Part shown: one piece after another, positions 54,652-62,382 of the stretch
How positions within the stretch are numbered: position 1 is the stretch's first letter
How the letters are laid out: every line of letters begins with the position of its first letter
NCBI GenBank assembly: GCA_029851945.1
Contig: JARKUZ010000050.1
Location: 1 to 64,000 of the forward strand
DNA length: 64,000 bases
Source of the DNA: Terrisporobacter sp.
GTDB taxonomy: Bacteria > Bacillota_A > Clostridia > Peptostreptococcales > Peptostreptococcaceae
Direction: 5' to 3'
Notes under the pieces: model-generated
The model's input: the letters and a program-made list of their open reading frames with translations, nothing else
Database searches by the model: none
What the model was told of the DNA's origin: nothing
Program-made: the position numbers and the translations under genes

Positions 54652-55290
54652 ATGACAAACTTAGATTTCATTTATAATCGTAAAAGTGTTAGAAAATTCA
54701 AAGACACAGAAATACCTAAAGAAGATATTTTAGAACTAATAAAAGCAGGAACTTTTGCTCCATCTCCAAAGCATCAACAAAACTGGCATTTTGTAGTACT
54801 GCAAAATAGAGAAATAATAAATGAAATGGCAGACATAGTGACAAAAAGTCACGAAAATATAGGTTCACTTGCTAAAAACGAAAAAGACTTTAAAAAGCAT
54901 ATGAGTGTAATAAAATATTATACTTGTTTTAAACATGCACCAGTTGTAGTTTTAGTATATGCCTGTGAATATGACATGATAGAATACAAAATACTAAAAG
55001 AAAATAATGCTCCTAAAGAAGTATTAGATGTATTAGTTTCTCCACAATCAGGAGCTCAAGGAATTGGTGCAGCAGTTGAAAATATCTTATTAGCTGCAAC
55101 TGAAATGGGCTATGGAAGCTGTTATATGACTGGGCCTACTCATGCTAAAAAAGAAATAGAGGAGCTAATAGGATTTAATAAAGATGGATATGAATTAATG
55201 TCAATGATATCTTTAGGAGTTGCTGAAGATAATACTCCACCTCAACCGCCTAGAAAACCTTTAGAAGATGTAATAACTTTTATAGATTAA
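54652..55290 (+). CDS. Nitroreductase-family flavoprotein
   Basis: A 212-residue FMN-dependent NAD(P)H oxidoreductase. It has the N-terminal signature FIYNRKSVRKFKDTEIP, the FMN contact APSPKHQQNWHFVV near residue 37 and the second FMN loop GIGAAVENILLAATEMGYGSC near residue 145. The ATG at 54652 has AAGAAGGAG upstream; the frame is open earlier without a site. It is monocistronic. The physiological substrate is unknown. Confidence 0.88.
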   Translation: MTNLDFIYNRKSVRKFKDTEIPKEDILELIKAGTFAPSPKHQQNWHFVVLQNREIINEMADIVTKSHENIGSLAKNEKDFKKHMSVIKYYTCFKHAPVVVLVYACEYDMIEYKILKENNAPKEVLDVLVSPQSGAQGIGAAVENILLAATEMGYGSCYMTGPTHAKKEIEELIGFNKDGYELMSMISLGVAEDNTPPQPPRKPLEDVITFID

Positions 55291-55295
55291 TAAAT

Positions 55296-55332
55296 AAACT
55301 GTAGTAAAGCTAAAAGCTTACTACAGTTTTTG
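55296..55332. terminator. Bidirectional terminator
   Basis: AAACTGTAGTAA (55296-55307) pairs with TTACTACAGTTT (55318-55329), with an inner AGC/GCT. Confidence 0.85.
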
Positions 55333-55360
55333 TTTTTTATTATATATTATATATTTGTCA

Positions 55361-55960
55361 TTATTCCCCAGTATTAATATTATATTTTTTTACTTTTCTA
55401 TAAAGAGTAGCGATTCCAATATTTAGAGCTTTAGCTACTTGTTTCATTTCTTGTGTATTACTACCGTATTTCTTTATAGCTTTTTCAATTTCTTCTTTTT
55501 CTAATTGCTCAACGGTTTTTATTTCTTCTTTATACATTTCATCTAGTTTATATGATATTAAATTTGACATACTGTTTATAAACTCACGTAAGTCTTGATC
55601 TTTAGATAAAATTTTATTTTTCTGTTCTTCTGTAAAAGCAGCTATTCCAAGAATTCCTAAATTATCATCTCCAAGTTTAATCGGAGTACAAATATCAGCA
55701 AGTTCTTTGCAATCTTTATTATGTATGCAGTCCTTGCAGCTGTGTTCAAGTTCACGATTAAATATATATGATTTACTACTACTTAATACATTAGAATAAA
55801 CTGATTTATCAGAAATTTTTTCACCTATTCTACTTTCGAAAATTCCAGTTCCTGATATTCTGACTAAGTCTCTTGATACAACAGTCACATCCACATCAAG
55901 AACTGTAGAAATATTTTGACAAACATTTTGTATATAATTTGTAATATCAATTAATTTCAA
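55361..55960 (-). CDS. Fis-type regulator with sigma-54-activator sensor domain but no AAA+ module
   Basis: A 199-residue protein. The TTG at 55960 has GGGAGG 7 nt upstream; a more upstream ATG overlaps that site. The N-terminal ~130 residues (VLDVDVTVVSRDLVRISGTG, then CKDCIHNKDC, then TPIKLGDDNLGILGIAAF) match the sensor domain I know from clostridial PrdR-like sigma-54 activators. The C-terminus has a Fis-type HTH (IEKAIKKYG..., VAKALNIGIATLYRKVKKY). The central AAA+ domain is missing, so it cannot activate sigma-54 in the classical way. It is divergent from cysK. Confidence 0.75.
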   Translation of the reverse strand: MKLIDITNYIQNVCQNISTVLDVDVTVVSRDLVRISGTGIFESRIGEKISDKSVYSNVLSSSKSYIFNRELEHSCKDCIHNKDCKELADICTPIKLGDDNLGILGIAAFTEEQKNKILSKDQDLREFINSMSNLISYKLDEMYKEEIKTVEQLEKEEIEKAIKKYGSNTQEMKQVAKALNIGIATLYRKVKKYNINTGE

Positions 55961-56091
55961 GTTTGAACCTCCCAACATAGTTTATTTGAAAAGTTGTAGT
56001 TTATTAAAGTATATCACATTATTATTACTAATTTTAGGATAATAATTATTTTTAAAAATGTGAAAATTTACCATAAAAAGATCGCGCTTTA

Positions 56092-56140
56092 TTGAATTAT
56101 CATTTTGATAATGCTATAATATTATTATCAAAATGATAAT
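56092..56140 (+). promoter_or_regulatory. cysK-cysE promoter with two 17-bp palindromic operators
   Basis: TTGAAT (56092-56097), 17-bp spacer, TATAAT (56115-56120). The palindrome ATTATCATTTTGATAAT fills the spacer (56096-56112), and ATTATCAAAATGATAAT lies just after the -10 (56124-56140); the starts are 28 bp apart. The same layout recurs before the cystine transporter gene at 58634-58682. A dimeric repressor bound here would occlude RNA polymerase. Confidence 0.8.
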
Positions 56141-56170
56141 TAGTTAATATATTATATTGGGGTGATTAAA

Positions 56171-57067
56171 ATGAAATATGAAAATGCTTTAGATTTAATA
56201 GGTAGTACACCTATGATTTGTTTAAAAAATATTGGGTATGAAAATGTTTTTGTTAAACTTGAAAAATATAACCCTGGGGGAAGTATAAAGGATAGAATAG
56301 CATTATCTATGATAGAAGGAGCAGAAAAGAAAAATATCTTAAATAAAGATAGTGTATTAGTTGAAGCGACAAGTGGAAACACAGGTATAGGTCTTGCTAT
56401 GGTTGGAAAATTAAAGGGATATAAGGTTGTTATAATAATGCCTGAAAGCATGAGTATAGAAAGAAGACAATTAGTTAAAGCTTTCGGGGCAGAACTAATT
56501 TTAACTAAGGGGTCTAAGGGGATGAATGGTTCTATAGAAAAGCTAGAAGAGTTATTAAGAAATAATAAAAATTATATAAATTTAGGTCAATTTGAAAATG
56601 AAGATAATCCTAGAATTCATTATGAAAAAACTGGCCCGGAAATATATGATGAAATACCAGATGTAGATATGATTATAGCTGGAATTGGTTCAGGTGGAAC
56701 AATAAGTGGTATAGGAAAATTCTTGAAGGAAAAAAATAACAATGTGAAAGCAATCAGTATAGAACCAAAAGCATCACCACTAATTACTGAAAGTAAAGCG
56801 GGACCTCATAAAATTCAAGGAATAGGTGCTAATTTTATACCTAAAAACTATAATAAAGAAATAGTAGACGAAGTTTTAACTGTTAGTGATGAAGAAGCTT
56901 TTGGAGCTGTTAAATTAATTGCTAATAAACTTGGAATACTAGTTGGAATATCATCAGGAGCTAATATTTTTGGAGCTATAGAATTATCAAAAAAATATCC
57001 AAACAAAAAAATAGTTACCATTGCACCTGATGGAATAGATAAATATATGTCCATGGGCATATTTTAG
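56171..57067 (+). CDS. cysK: Cysteine synthase (O-acetylserine sulfhydrylase)
   Basis: A PLP enzyme of 298 residues that makes cysteine from O-acetylserine and sulfide. It has the PLP lysine in YNPGGSIKDRIAL near residue 42, the substrate loop EATSGNTGIGLAM near residue 68, the PLP-phosphate loop GIGSGGTISGIG near residue 175 and the ISSGAN serine near residue 262. The ATG at 56171 has GGGGTG 7 nt upstream. It forms an operon with the serine acetyltransferase gene (14 bp gap) under the double-palindrome promoter. Confidence 0.92.
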   Translation: MKYENALDLIGSTPMICLKNIGYENVFVKLEKYNPGGSIKDRIALSMIEGAEKKNILNKDSVLVEATSGNTGIGLAMVGKLKGYKVVIIMPESMSIERRQLVKAFGAELILTKGSKGMNGSIEKLEELLRNNKNYINLGQFENEDNPRIHYEKTGPEIYDEIPDVDMIIAGIGSGGTISGIGKFLKEKNNNVKAISIEPKASPLITESKAGPHKIQGIGANFIPKNYNKEIVDEVLTVSDEEAFGAVKLIANKLGILVGISSGANIFGAIELSKKYPNKKIVTIAPDGIDKYMSMGIF

Positions 57068-57081
57068 AAAGGTTAAAGAAA

Positions 57082-57648
57082 ATGTTTAAATATATAAATG
57101 AAGATTTAAAATATATAATAGATAATGATCCAGCTGCAAGAAATAAAATAGAAGTATTTTTACTTTATCCATCAATTCATGCGCTTTTAATATATAGAAT
57201 ATCGCATTTTTTTTATAAACATAAAAGGTTTTTCTTTGCAAGATTATTATCTCAATTTGGAAGATTTATAACTGGTATAGAAATACATCCTGGAGCTAAA
57301 ATAGGATACGGTATTTTAATAGATCATGGCATGGGAGTAGTAATAGGTGAAACAGCTATAATTGGTAATAGGGTAACTATATATCAAGGTGCTACTATAG
57401 GAGCTACAGGGAATGAAAAAGAGTTTAAGAGACATCCTACTTTAGGTAATGATATTGTAGTAGGCTCTGGAGCTAAAATTTTAGGACCTGTAAGTATTGG
57501 AAATCATAGTAAAATAGGAGCTAACTCAGTAGTTATAAGTGATATGCCGGAATATTCAACAGCAGTTGGTATTCCTGCTAGAATAAAGCAAAGAAAACTT
57601 AGTGAAGATGAACTGGAGGAAATAGATAATGTAGTTTATTTTATATAG
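57082..57648 (+). CDS. cysE: Serine O-acetyltransferase
   Basis: Left-handed beta-helix acetyltransferase of 188 residues, the short Firmicute (EpsC/CysE) type, that makes O-acetylserine from serine and acetyl-CoA. A helical N-terminus (NDPAARNKIEVFLLYPSIHAL) is followed by hexapeptide repeats with the catalytic region IEIHPGAKIGYGILIDHGMG near residue 70, GETAIIGNRVTIYQGATIG, and GNHSKIGANSVV. It supplies CysK, which is encoded just upstream. Confidence 0.92.
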   Translation: MFKYINEDLKYIIDNDPAARNKIEVFLLYPSIHALLIYRISHFFYKHKRFFFARLLSQFGRFITGIEIHPGAKIGYGILIDHGMGVVIGETAIIGNRVTIYQGATIGATGNEKEFKRHPTLGNDIVVGSGAKILGPVSIGNHSKIGANSVVISDMPEYSTAVGIPARIKQRKLSEDELEEIDNVVYFI

Positions 57649-57661
57649 TAGTTTAAGGTTT

Positions 57662-57692
57662 AAAAAGAGGGATTTAAATTCCTCTTTTAATT
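57662..57692 (+). terminator. Terminator after cysE
   Basis: AAAAGAGG (57663-57670) pairs with CCTCTTTT (57681-57688), followed by AATT. Confidence 0.75.
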
Positions 57693-57781
57693 ATATTAAG
57701 CATCAATTTTATTAATAACTCATACATGGTTCAATATGTATGGTTATACTTTTACCATTTGTAAATTTTTTTAATTAAAAC

Positions 57782-57958
57782 CTATAAATTATTTGCAATT
57801 TCATGATCTTCTAGAACACTTAAATTTTTATCTATTAAGATAGTTAAATTAACATATGCCATAGAGCTATGTTTTCTAGTTCTGAGTTGGCAGATATTTA
57901 ATATATTTTTGTTTGCTTCTTCAAATCTATCTTTCAAAATAAAATCTCTTATATATTT
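57782..57958 (-). pseudogene. C-terminal remnant of a cation diffusion facilitator (CDF)
   Basis: Minus-strand translation gives RFEEANKNILNICQLRTRKH, SSMAYVNLTILIDKNLSVLE and DHEIANNL before the stop. This matches the cytoplasmic domain of CDF transporters, where LRTRKHGS is followed by V.L.I.VDP.LSV.E.H.IA. Two stop codons precede the fragment and all membrane helices are gone. The rest of the 507-bp spacer shows no gene. Confidence 0.7.
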
Positions 57959-58155
57959 TTACTACCAATTGATAATTACATGATAAGGGTTAAGGCTGTT
58001 AATATTAGCTAATTATTCTCGGTTGTTGTTATCAAATGAGAGTTAAATTTGTTATAGAACGTATAAGTATTTAAAGTATTTAAATTGGTTGTTTATTCTA
58101 CTAATATGTGATAAACTTCTTTACACAAGATAACTTATCTTAAGGGAGATTAATA

Positions 58156-58566
58156 ATGAAGGAAAAAATAATGAAATTTATGTATGGAAGATACGGTAAT
58201 GATGAACTAAATCAATTTTTAGTGAAGTTAATATTTGTAAATTTAATATTATCTTTATTTGTAAGAAGTTCAAGATTTTTAAGCGATTTATTTTATTATT
58301 TAAGTATAATTTTATTAATTTTTATGTATTATCGTATGTTTTCTAAAAATTATAGCAAAAGATATTCAGAAAAAATGGCTTACCTAGAATATTCTAATAA
58401 GGTAAAAGTATATCTAGATAAAAATAATAAAGATAAATCACAAAGAAAAGAATTTCGTTTTTATAAATGTCCATCATGTAAGCAAAAGGTAAGAGTACCT
58501 AGAGGTAAGGGGAAAATATCTATCCATTGTCCTAAATGTGGTGTAGATTTTATTAAGAAAAGTTAA
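58156..58566 (+). CDS. Two-helix membrane protein with C-terminal zinc ribbon
   Basis: A 136-residue protein. Two hydrophobic segments (LVKLIFVNLILSLFV; LFYYLSIILLIFMYYRMF) are followed by a charged linker and a zinc ribbon with C-x2-C pairs (YKCPSCKQKVRVPRGKGK; IHCPKCGVDF). Similar small proteins are common in Clostridia and uncharacterised. AAGGGAG precedes the ATG. The ribbon should face the cytoplasm if both helices are real. Confidence 0.7.
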   Translation: MKEKIMKFMYGRYGNDELNQFLVKLIFVNLILSLFVRSSRFLSDLFYYLSIILLIFMYYRMFSKNYSKRYSEKMAYLEYSNKVKVYLDKNNKDKSQRKEFRFYKCPSCKQKVRVPRGKGKISIHCPKCGVDFIKKS

Positions 58567-58579
58567 AAATATTATTTAA

Positions 58580-58621
58580 GACTCATTTATTCATAGTTTT
58601 TATGATTGAATGAGTTTTTTT
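58580..58621 (+). terminator. Terminator
   Basis: ACTCATT (58581-58587) pairs with AATGAGT (58609-58615). An inner TTCATA/TATGA helix and a T tract complete it. Confidence 0.75.
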
Positions 58622-58633
58622 ATGAAAAAATTC

Positions 58634-58682
58634 TTGTATTATCAAAATGATAATGCTATAATTCTATTATCATTTTGATAAC
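58634..58682 (+). promoter_or_regulatory. Cystine-transporter promoter with the same two palindromic operators
   Basis: TTGTAT (58634-58639), 17-bp spacer, TATAAT (58657-58662). ATTATCAAAATGATAAT fills the spacer (58638-58654), and ATTATCATTTTGATAAC follows the -10 (58666-58682), again 28 bp apart. The geometry is identical to the cysK promoter, with the two palindrome variants in swapped order. Confidence 0.8.
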
Positions 58683-58731
58683 GATGAGTAATTATAAATG
58701 AGTAAATATATATTTACATAAAGGAGGACAT

Positions 58732-60102
58732 ATGAGTAATACATTTTTTTCACAATTTTTAATGATAACAAATATACATACTATAATTATGATTGCTTTA
58801 TTAGTAGGATTATTTGTATTAGTAAATAAATTAAAAGGAAAAGTAAAATTTACAAATTTGATGATTATATCAATATTTTTAGGTTTAGGGCTTGGAATAA
58901 TAATTCAACTTATAGCTAAATTTCCAAGTGATCCGTCGGAGATTTCATGGATAAAAGAAATTAGTTCTTGGTATGGTCTACTTGGAAATGGATTTATGGA
59001 TTTATTAAAAATGATAGTGATGCCACTGGTATTAGTATCAATAATAAGAGTTATAATGAATATGAAAGAAGATAACTTAGGAAAGTTAACTTTTAAATCT
59101 ATGGGGATGTTTTTCTTAACTACTGCTTTAGCAGCTACTATAGCAATAATAATTGGGACTATGTTTAACCTAGGATCAAATGTAGAAGCTGTAAATTCTA
59201 GCGAACAGATTAGAGAGATAACATCTCTACCGGATACTATAAGAGGATTATTACCATCTAATCCAATAAAAGCTATGGCTGATGGAAATACAGTGGCAGT
59301 TGTAATATTTGCCACGTTTATAGGATTAGCAATTAAAAGACTTAAAAAGAAATATTTAGAGATAGTAAAACCATTTATAGATTTAGTTGAAGCTTTTTAT
59401 AAAATAATAGTTTCAGTTGCAATAACAGTAATTAAGATGATGCCTTATGCTATAATTCCACTTATGGCAAGCACTATTGCAAGTAGAGGGATTAAATCAT
59501 TATTAGATGTTGTTGATTTTATACTAGCTTTATACTTGAGTGTTGCTGTTATGTTTATTATACATTTAATAATAGTTGCTTTGAGTGGAGTAAATCCTAT
59601 AACTTATCTTAAGAATGTATCAAGAGCATTAATACTTGCATTTACATCTCGTTCTAGTTTAGGTACTTTACCTGTTACCGTAGAATGTTTAACGGATAAA
59701 ATGAATGTAGATTCTGGGACAGCAAGCTTTGTTACTAGTTTAGGTTCTAATATGGGGATGAATGGATGTGCTGGAATATATCCAGCATTAGTAAGTGTTA
59801 TGCTTGCAAATATGGCAAATATAGATATGAATTTTACATTTTATTCTATGTTAATAATTGTAATAACAATAAGCTCTCTAGGTATAGCGGGCATACCAGG
59901 AACTGCAACTATGGCAGTATCTGTTGTTATATCAGGTATTGGACTTGGTGAATATTTCCCTTTAGTTGGAGCTGTAATAGCTATAGATCCTATCCTAGAC
60001 ATGGCTCGTACAATGTTGAACGTAAATGGAACCATGGCTATTTCTATAGTTGTAGATAAATCTTTAAAAAATGATAAATTAGAAGTAGAAAAAATATCAT
60101 AA
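58732..60102 (+). CDS. tcyP: L-cystine sodium/proton symporter, TcyP-like (DAACS family)
   Basis: An integral membrane protein of 456 residues in the dicarboxylate/amino acid:cation symporter family. It carries the TcyP-branch features KMIVMPLVLVSIIRVI near residue 95, the helical-hairpin serine stretch AFTSRSSLGTLPVT near residue 303, SLGSNMGMNGCAGIYPALV, and GIAGIPGTATMAVSVV. It imports cystine. AAAGGAGGACAT precedes the ATG. Sharing operators with cysK-cysE independently supports a cysteine-related substrate. Confidence 0.85.
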   Translation: MSNTFFSQFLMITNIHTIIMIALLVGLFVLVNKLKGKVKFTNLMIISIFLGLGLGIIIQLIAKFPSDPSEISWIKEISSWYGLLGNGFMDLLKMIVMPLVLVSIIRVIMNMKEDNLGKLTFKSMGMFFLTTALAATIAIIIGTMFNLGSNVEAVNSSEQIREITSLPDTIRGLLPSNPIKAMADGNTVAVVIFATFIGLAIKRLKKKYLEIVKPFIDLVEAFYKIIVSVAITVIKMMPYAIIPLMASTIASRGIKSLLDVVDFILALYLSVAVMFIIHLIIVALSGVNPITYLKNVSRALILAFTSRSSLGTLPVTVECLTDKMNVDSGTASFVTSLGSNMGMNGCAGIYPALVSVMLANMANIDMNFTFYSMLIIVITISSLGIAGIPGTATMAVSVVISGIGLGEYFPLVGAVIAIDPILDMARTMLNVNGTMAISIVVDKSLKNDKLEVEKIS

Positions 60103-60193
60103 AAACAGTTAATTTGTCAAGTTTTGTAACAAAAAATAACGTAGGCCATATAATATATTAAAACATGAATAAATATTATAAGGGGCTGATAGT

Positions 60194-60535
60194 ATGGATG
60201 TTATATCAGATTTAGTTAGAGCTAGAGGTTACAAGAATATAAGTGGAGTTCAAGCTGAAATGATGATAAAAACACATGATAATATTTTAATATTAGATGT
60301 AAGAAGCCCAGAAGAATTTATGAGTGGACATATACCTAATGCTATAAATATACCTGTAGATGATATGAAGTATAATATGTCAACTTTGAATTATTATAGA
60401 CAATCTGAAATAATTGTATATTGTGCCTCTGGTATTAGAAGTAAAAGTGCTTCAGATTTTTTAGTTAAAAATGGATTTTCTAAAGTTTATAATTTGAATG
60501 GAGGAATTCCGTATTATAAAGGTAAATTAGTGTAA
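60194..60535 (+). CDS. Single-domain rhodanese-like protein
   Basis: A 113-residue rhodanese domain: LILDVRSPEEFMSGHIPNAINIPVDD in the first half and the active-site loop VYCASGIRSKSA with its catalytic Cys near residue 78. Such proteins carry persulfide sulfur. AAGGGGCTGATAGT precedes the ATG. It follows the cystine transporter by 91 bp without a terminator hairpin between them, so it may share its transcript and belong to the sulfur module. Confidence 0.85.
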   Translation: MDVISDLVRARGYKNISGVQAEMMIKTHDNILILDVRSPEEFMSGHIPNAINIPVDDMKYNMSTLNYYRQSEIIVYCASGIRSKSASDFLVKNGFSKVYNLNGGIPYYKGKLV

Positions 60536-60540
60536 ATAAA

Positions 60541-60576
60541 AAAATAAGCACAAACATTAGATGTGCTTATTTTTTA
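60541..60576. terminator. Terminator after the rhodanese gene
   Basis: AAAATAAGCACA (60541-60552) pairs with TGTGCTTATTTT (60562-60573), followed by T. Confidence 0.85.
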
Positions 60577-60632
60577 TTTTAACATTAGATTTTTAGCAAT
60601 GGACGAAGTCATTGAATACGTGCAGGAAAGCT

Positions 60633-61211
60633 TTATTTCATTATCAATCCATCTTGGTTACAGAATATATATAATTTACCCTTAGATAGCCTTGGGAATC
60701 TTACTGAAGGATTTTGCTCTGGATAAAGTTTTACTATAAGAACTCTATCATATGTTACATATGCAACGAATGAAATATAATGTTCTTTTGTCATTTCATG
60801 ATCTATCGTGACATAATAATCATTTTCTATTTCTTCAACCGTAATTTTATGGTTATCATCTAATAATTTATGAATCTCAGGTTTTAATTTTCTCCCACAA
60901 CAAGAAATTTCAGCTTGTCCAGTACAAGTTGTTATATTGCCACAGTTTGGGCATACGTAAAATTTAATTCTTTTCATATTACCTCCATCAACCTCATTGG
61001 GTTGTAAGTCACCTATTAAAATTTTTTCAATATTTATATCAAATATATTAGAAAGCTTAGATAGAAGAGAGATATCGGGATAACCTAGACCTCTTTCCCA
61101 CTTAGATATTGTTTTATCACTTATATTTAATTTATCTGCTACTTCTTTTTGAGTCATATTTTTTTCTTTACGTAGGTTCAATATTAATTTGCCTACTTTA
61201 CTACAATCCAT
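60633..61211 (-). CDS. XRE-family regulator with C-terminal Cys4 metal site
   Basis: A 192-residue protein. The Cro/CI HTH covers residues ~5-60 (MTQKEVADKLNISDKTISKW). After a short linker comes YVCPNCGNITTCTGQAEISCCGRKL, a C-x2-C ... C-C arrangement like the rubredoxin-type knuckle of desulfoferrodoxin or a zinc ribbon, then a beta-rich C-terminus. The ATG at 61211 has TGGAGGTGAAC upstream. It may sense redox state or metal, which is an inference. Confidence 0.8.
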   Translation of the reverse strand: MDCSKVGKLILNLRKEKNMTQKEVADKLNISDKTISKWERGLGYPDISLLSKLSNIFDINIEKILIGDLQPNEVDGGNMKRIKFYVCPNCGNITTCTGQAEISCCGRKLKPEIHKLLDDNHKITVEEIENDYYVTIDHEMTKEHYISFVAYVTYDRVLIVKLYPEQNPSVRFPRLSKGKLYIFCNQDGLIMK

Positions 61212-61498
61212 ATTGTTCACCTCCATGCATTAAGAATATACTATATCAAATAATGTTTCAATCTACTTTTAGTAGAGTTTATAATATATATAATTTATGA
61301 AATAAATTTTAACTTATATACGAATTAATATAAAATTTTTTATGTTATAGTTATAAGTATATTAATTTTAGTATTAACCAAAGAAAAAATTAAAGAAATG
61401 TAAATTAAATAACTTTAGAATTTCTTAGATATATTGTTATAATGTTATTAAAACTTAAACATTGAGTTAGTATAAAATTAACTAGGAGGAATATAAAA

Positions 61499-62176
61499 AT
61501 GAATTATGAAATACGAGGAAATGTAGTTCCTAGTGTTGAAATATCGCTTAGGAGAGGAGAGGAAATGTTTACTCAATCTGGAGGGATGTTTTGGCAGACT
61601 GAAGGAATACATATGGAAACTAATACTAGAGGTGGATTACTGAAAGGTATTGGTAGAATGTTTGCTGGTGAGTCATTATTTATGGCTACATATTCTGCAA
61701 CTAGAGATGCTAAAATAGCATTTGCATCAACAGTGCCAGGAAGTATAATTCCCATAGATGTATCTAATGGCAACTTTATCATACAAAAAGGAGCTTTCTT
61801 AGCAGCAGAGTCTTCAGTTGAATTGAAAACAATTTTTAATAAAAAGTTAGGGACAGGATTTTTTGGTGGAGAAGGATTTATATTACAAGAATTAAAAGGT
61901 AGTGGTATAGCATTTTTAGAAGTAGATGGAGATGCAATTCAAATGGATTTAGGACCTGGTGAAGTTATTAAAATTGATACGGGAAATCTTGTTTGTTTTG
62001 AAAGAAGTATATCTTATGAAATAGAAACCATAAAAGGACTTAGTAATATATTCTTCGGTGGGGAAGGTTTATTTTTAACTAAGCTAACAGGACCAGGTAA
62101 AATAGTACTTCAAACAATGAACATGAATGAATTTGCAGCAAGAGTTGGAATGCATATACCAACATCTACAGATTAA
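61499..62176 (+). CDS. AIM24-family protein
   Basis: A 225-residue beta-rich protein of the AIM24/TIGR00266 family. GGMFWQTEGIHMETNTRGGL lies near residue 28 and GRMFAGESLFMATYSA near residue 57; an inner repeat ALEVD-like segment and GLSNIFFGGEGLFLTKLTGPGK follow near residue 180. Homologues are widespread in bacteria with no agreed function. AGGAGGAATATAAAA precedes the ATG. It is monocistronic. Confidence 0.88.
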   Translation: MNYEIRGNVVPSVEISLRRGEEMFTQSGGMFWQTEGIHMETNTRGGLLKGIGRMFAGESLFMATYSATRDAKIAFASTVPGSIIPIDVSNGNFIIQKGAFLAAESSVELKTIFNKKLGTGFFGGEGFILQELKGSGIAFLEVDGDAIQMDLGPGEVIKIDTGNLVCFERSISYEIETIKGLSNIFFGGEGLFLTKLTGPGKIVLQTMNMNEFAARVGMHIPTSTD

Positions 62177-62221
62177 TGATTAAAAATTTAATAAAAAGAC
62201 TAATAAGTATAGAACATCATT

Positions 62222-62314
62222 CTATTAAGTAGATAGTTTAGAAAATAAAAATTTGGACTAAACTCGACTAAATAGACTATTTATCATGTCTACTTAATAG
62301 GATTTAGTCCAAAT
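62222..62314. repeat. Two interleaved perfect inverted repeats
   Basis: CTATTAAGTAGA (62222-62233) is complementary to 62289-62300, and ATTTGGACTAAA (62251-62262) to 62303-62314. The order A-B-A'-B' means the two 12-bp helices can form only as a pseudoknot or as alternatives. A third pairing, AGTTTAG (62235-62241) with CTAAACT (62258-62264), competes with both. It lies between the convergent AIM24 and cotE genes, so it may just be a compound terminator. Confidence 0.55.
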
Positions 62315-62382
62315 AATTTATTATTTAAATTGGCTACTATAAAGGGAGCATATTTAACTATCCAAATTAATAGCTTTTAAAC

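Noticed and set aside
55960..55978. Earlier ATG of the Fis-type regulator
   Set aside because: The ATG lies 5' of, and would include, the GGGAGG site that fits the TTG at 55960.
56040..56170. T-box or SAM riboswitch upstream of cysK
   Set aside because: The leader after the promoter is only about 40 nt and lacks any GGTGG/ACCGCG or S-box elements. The palindromes are better explained as DNA operators.
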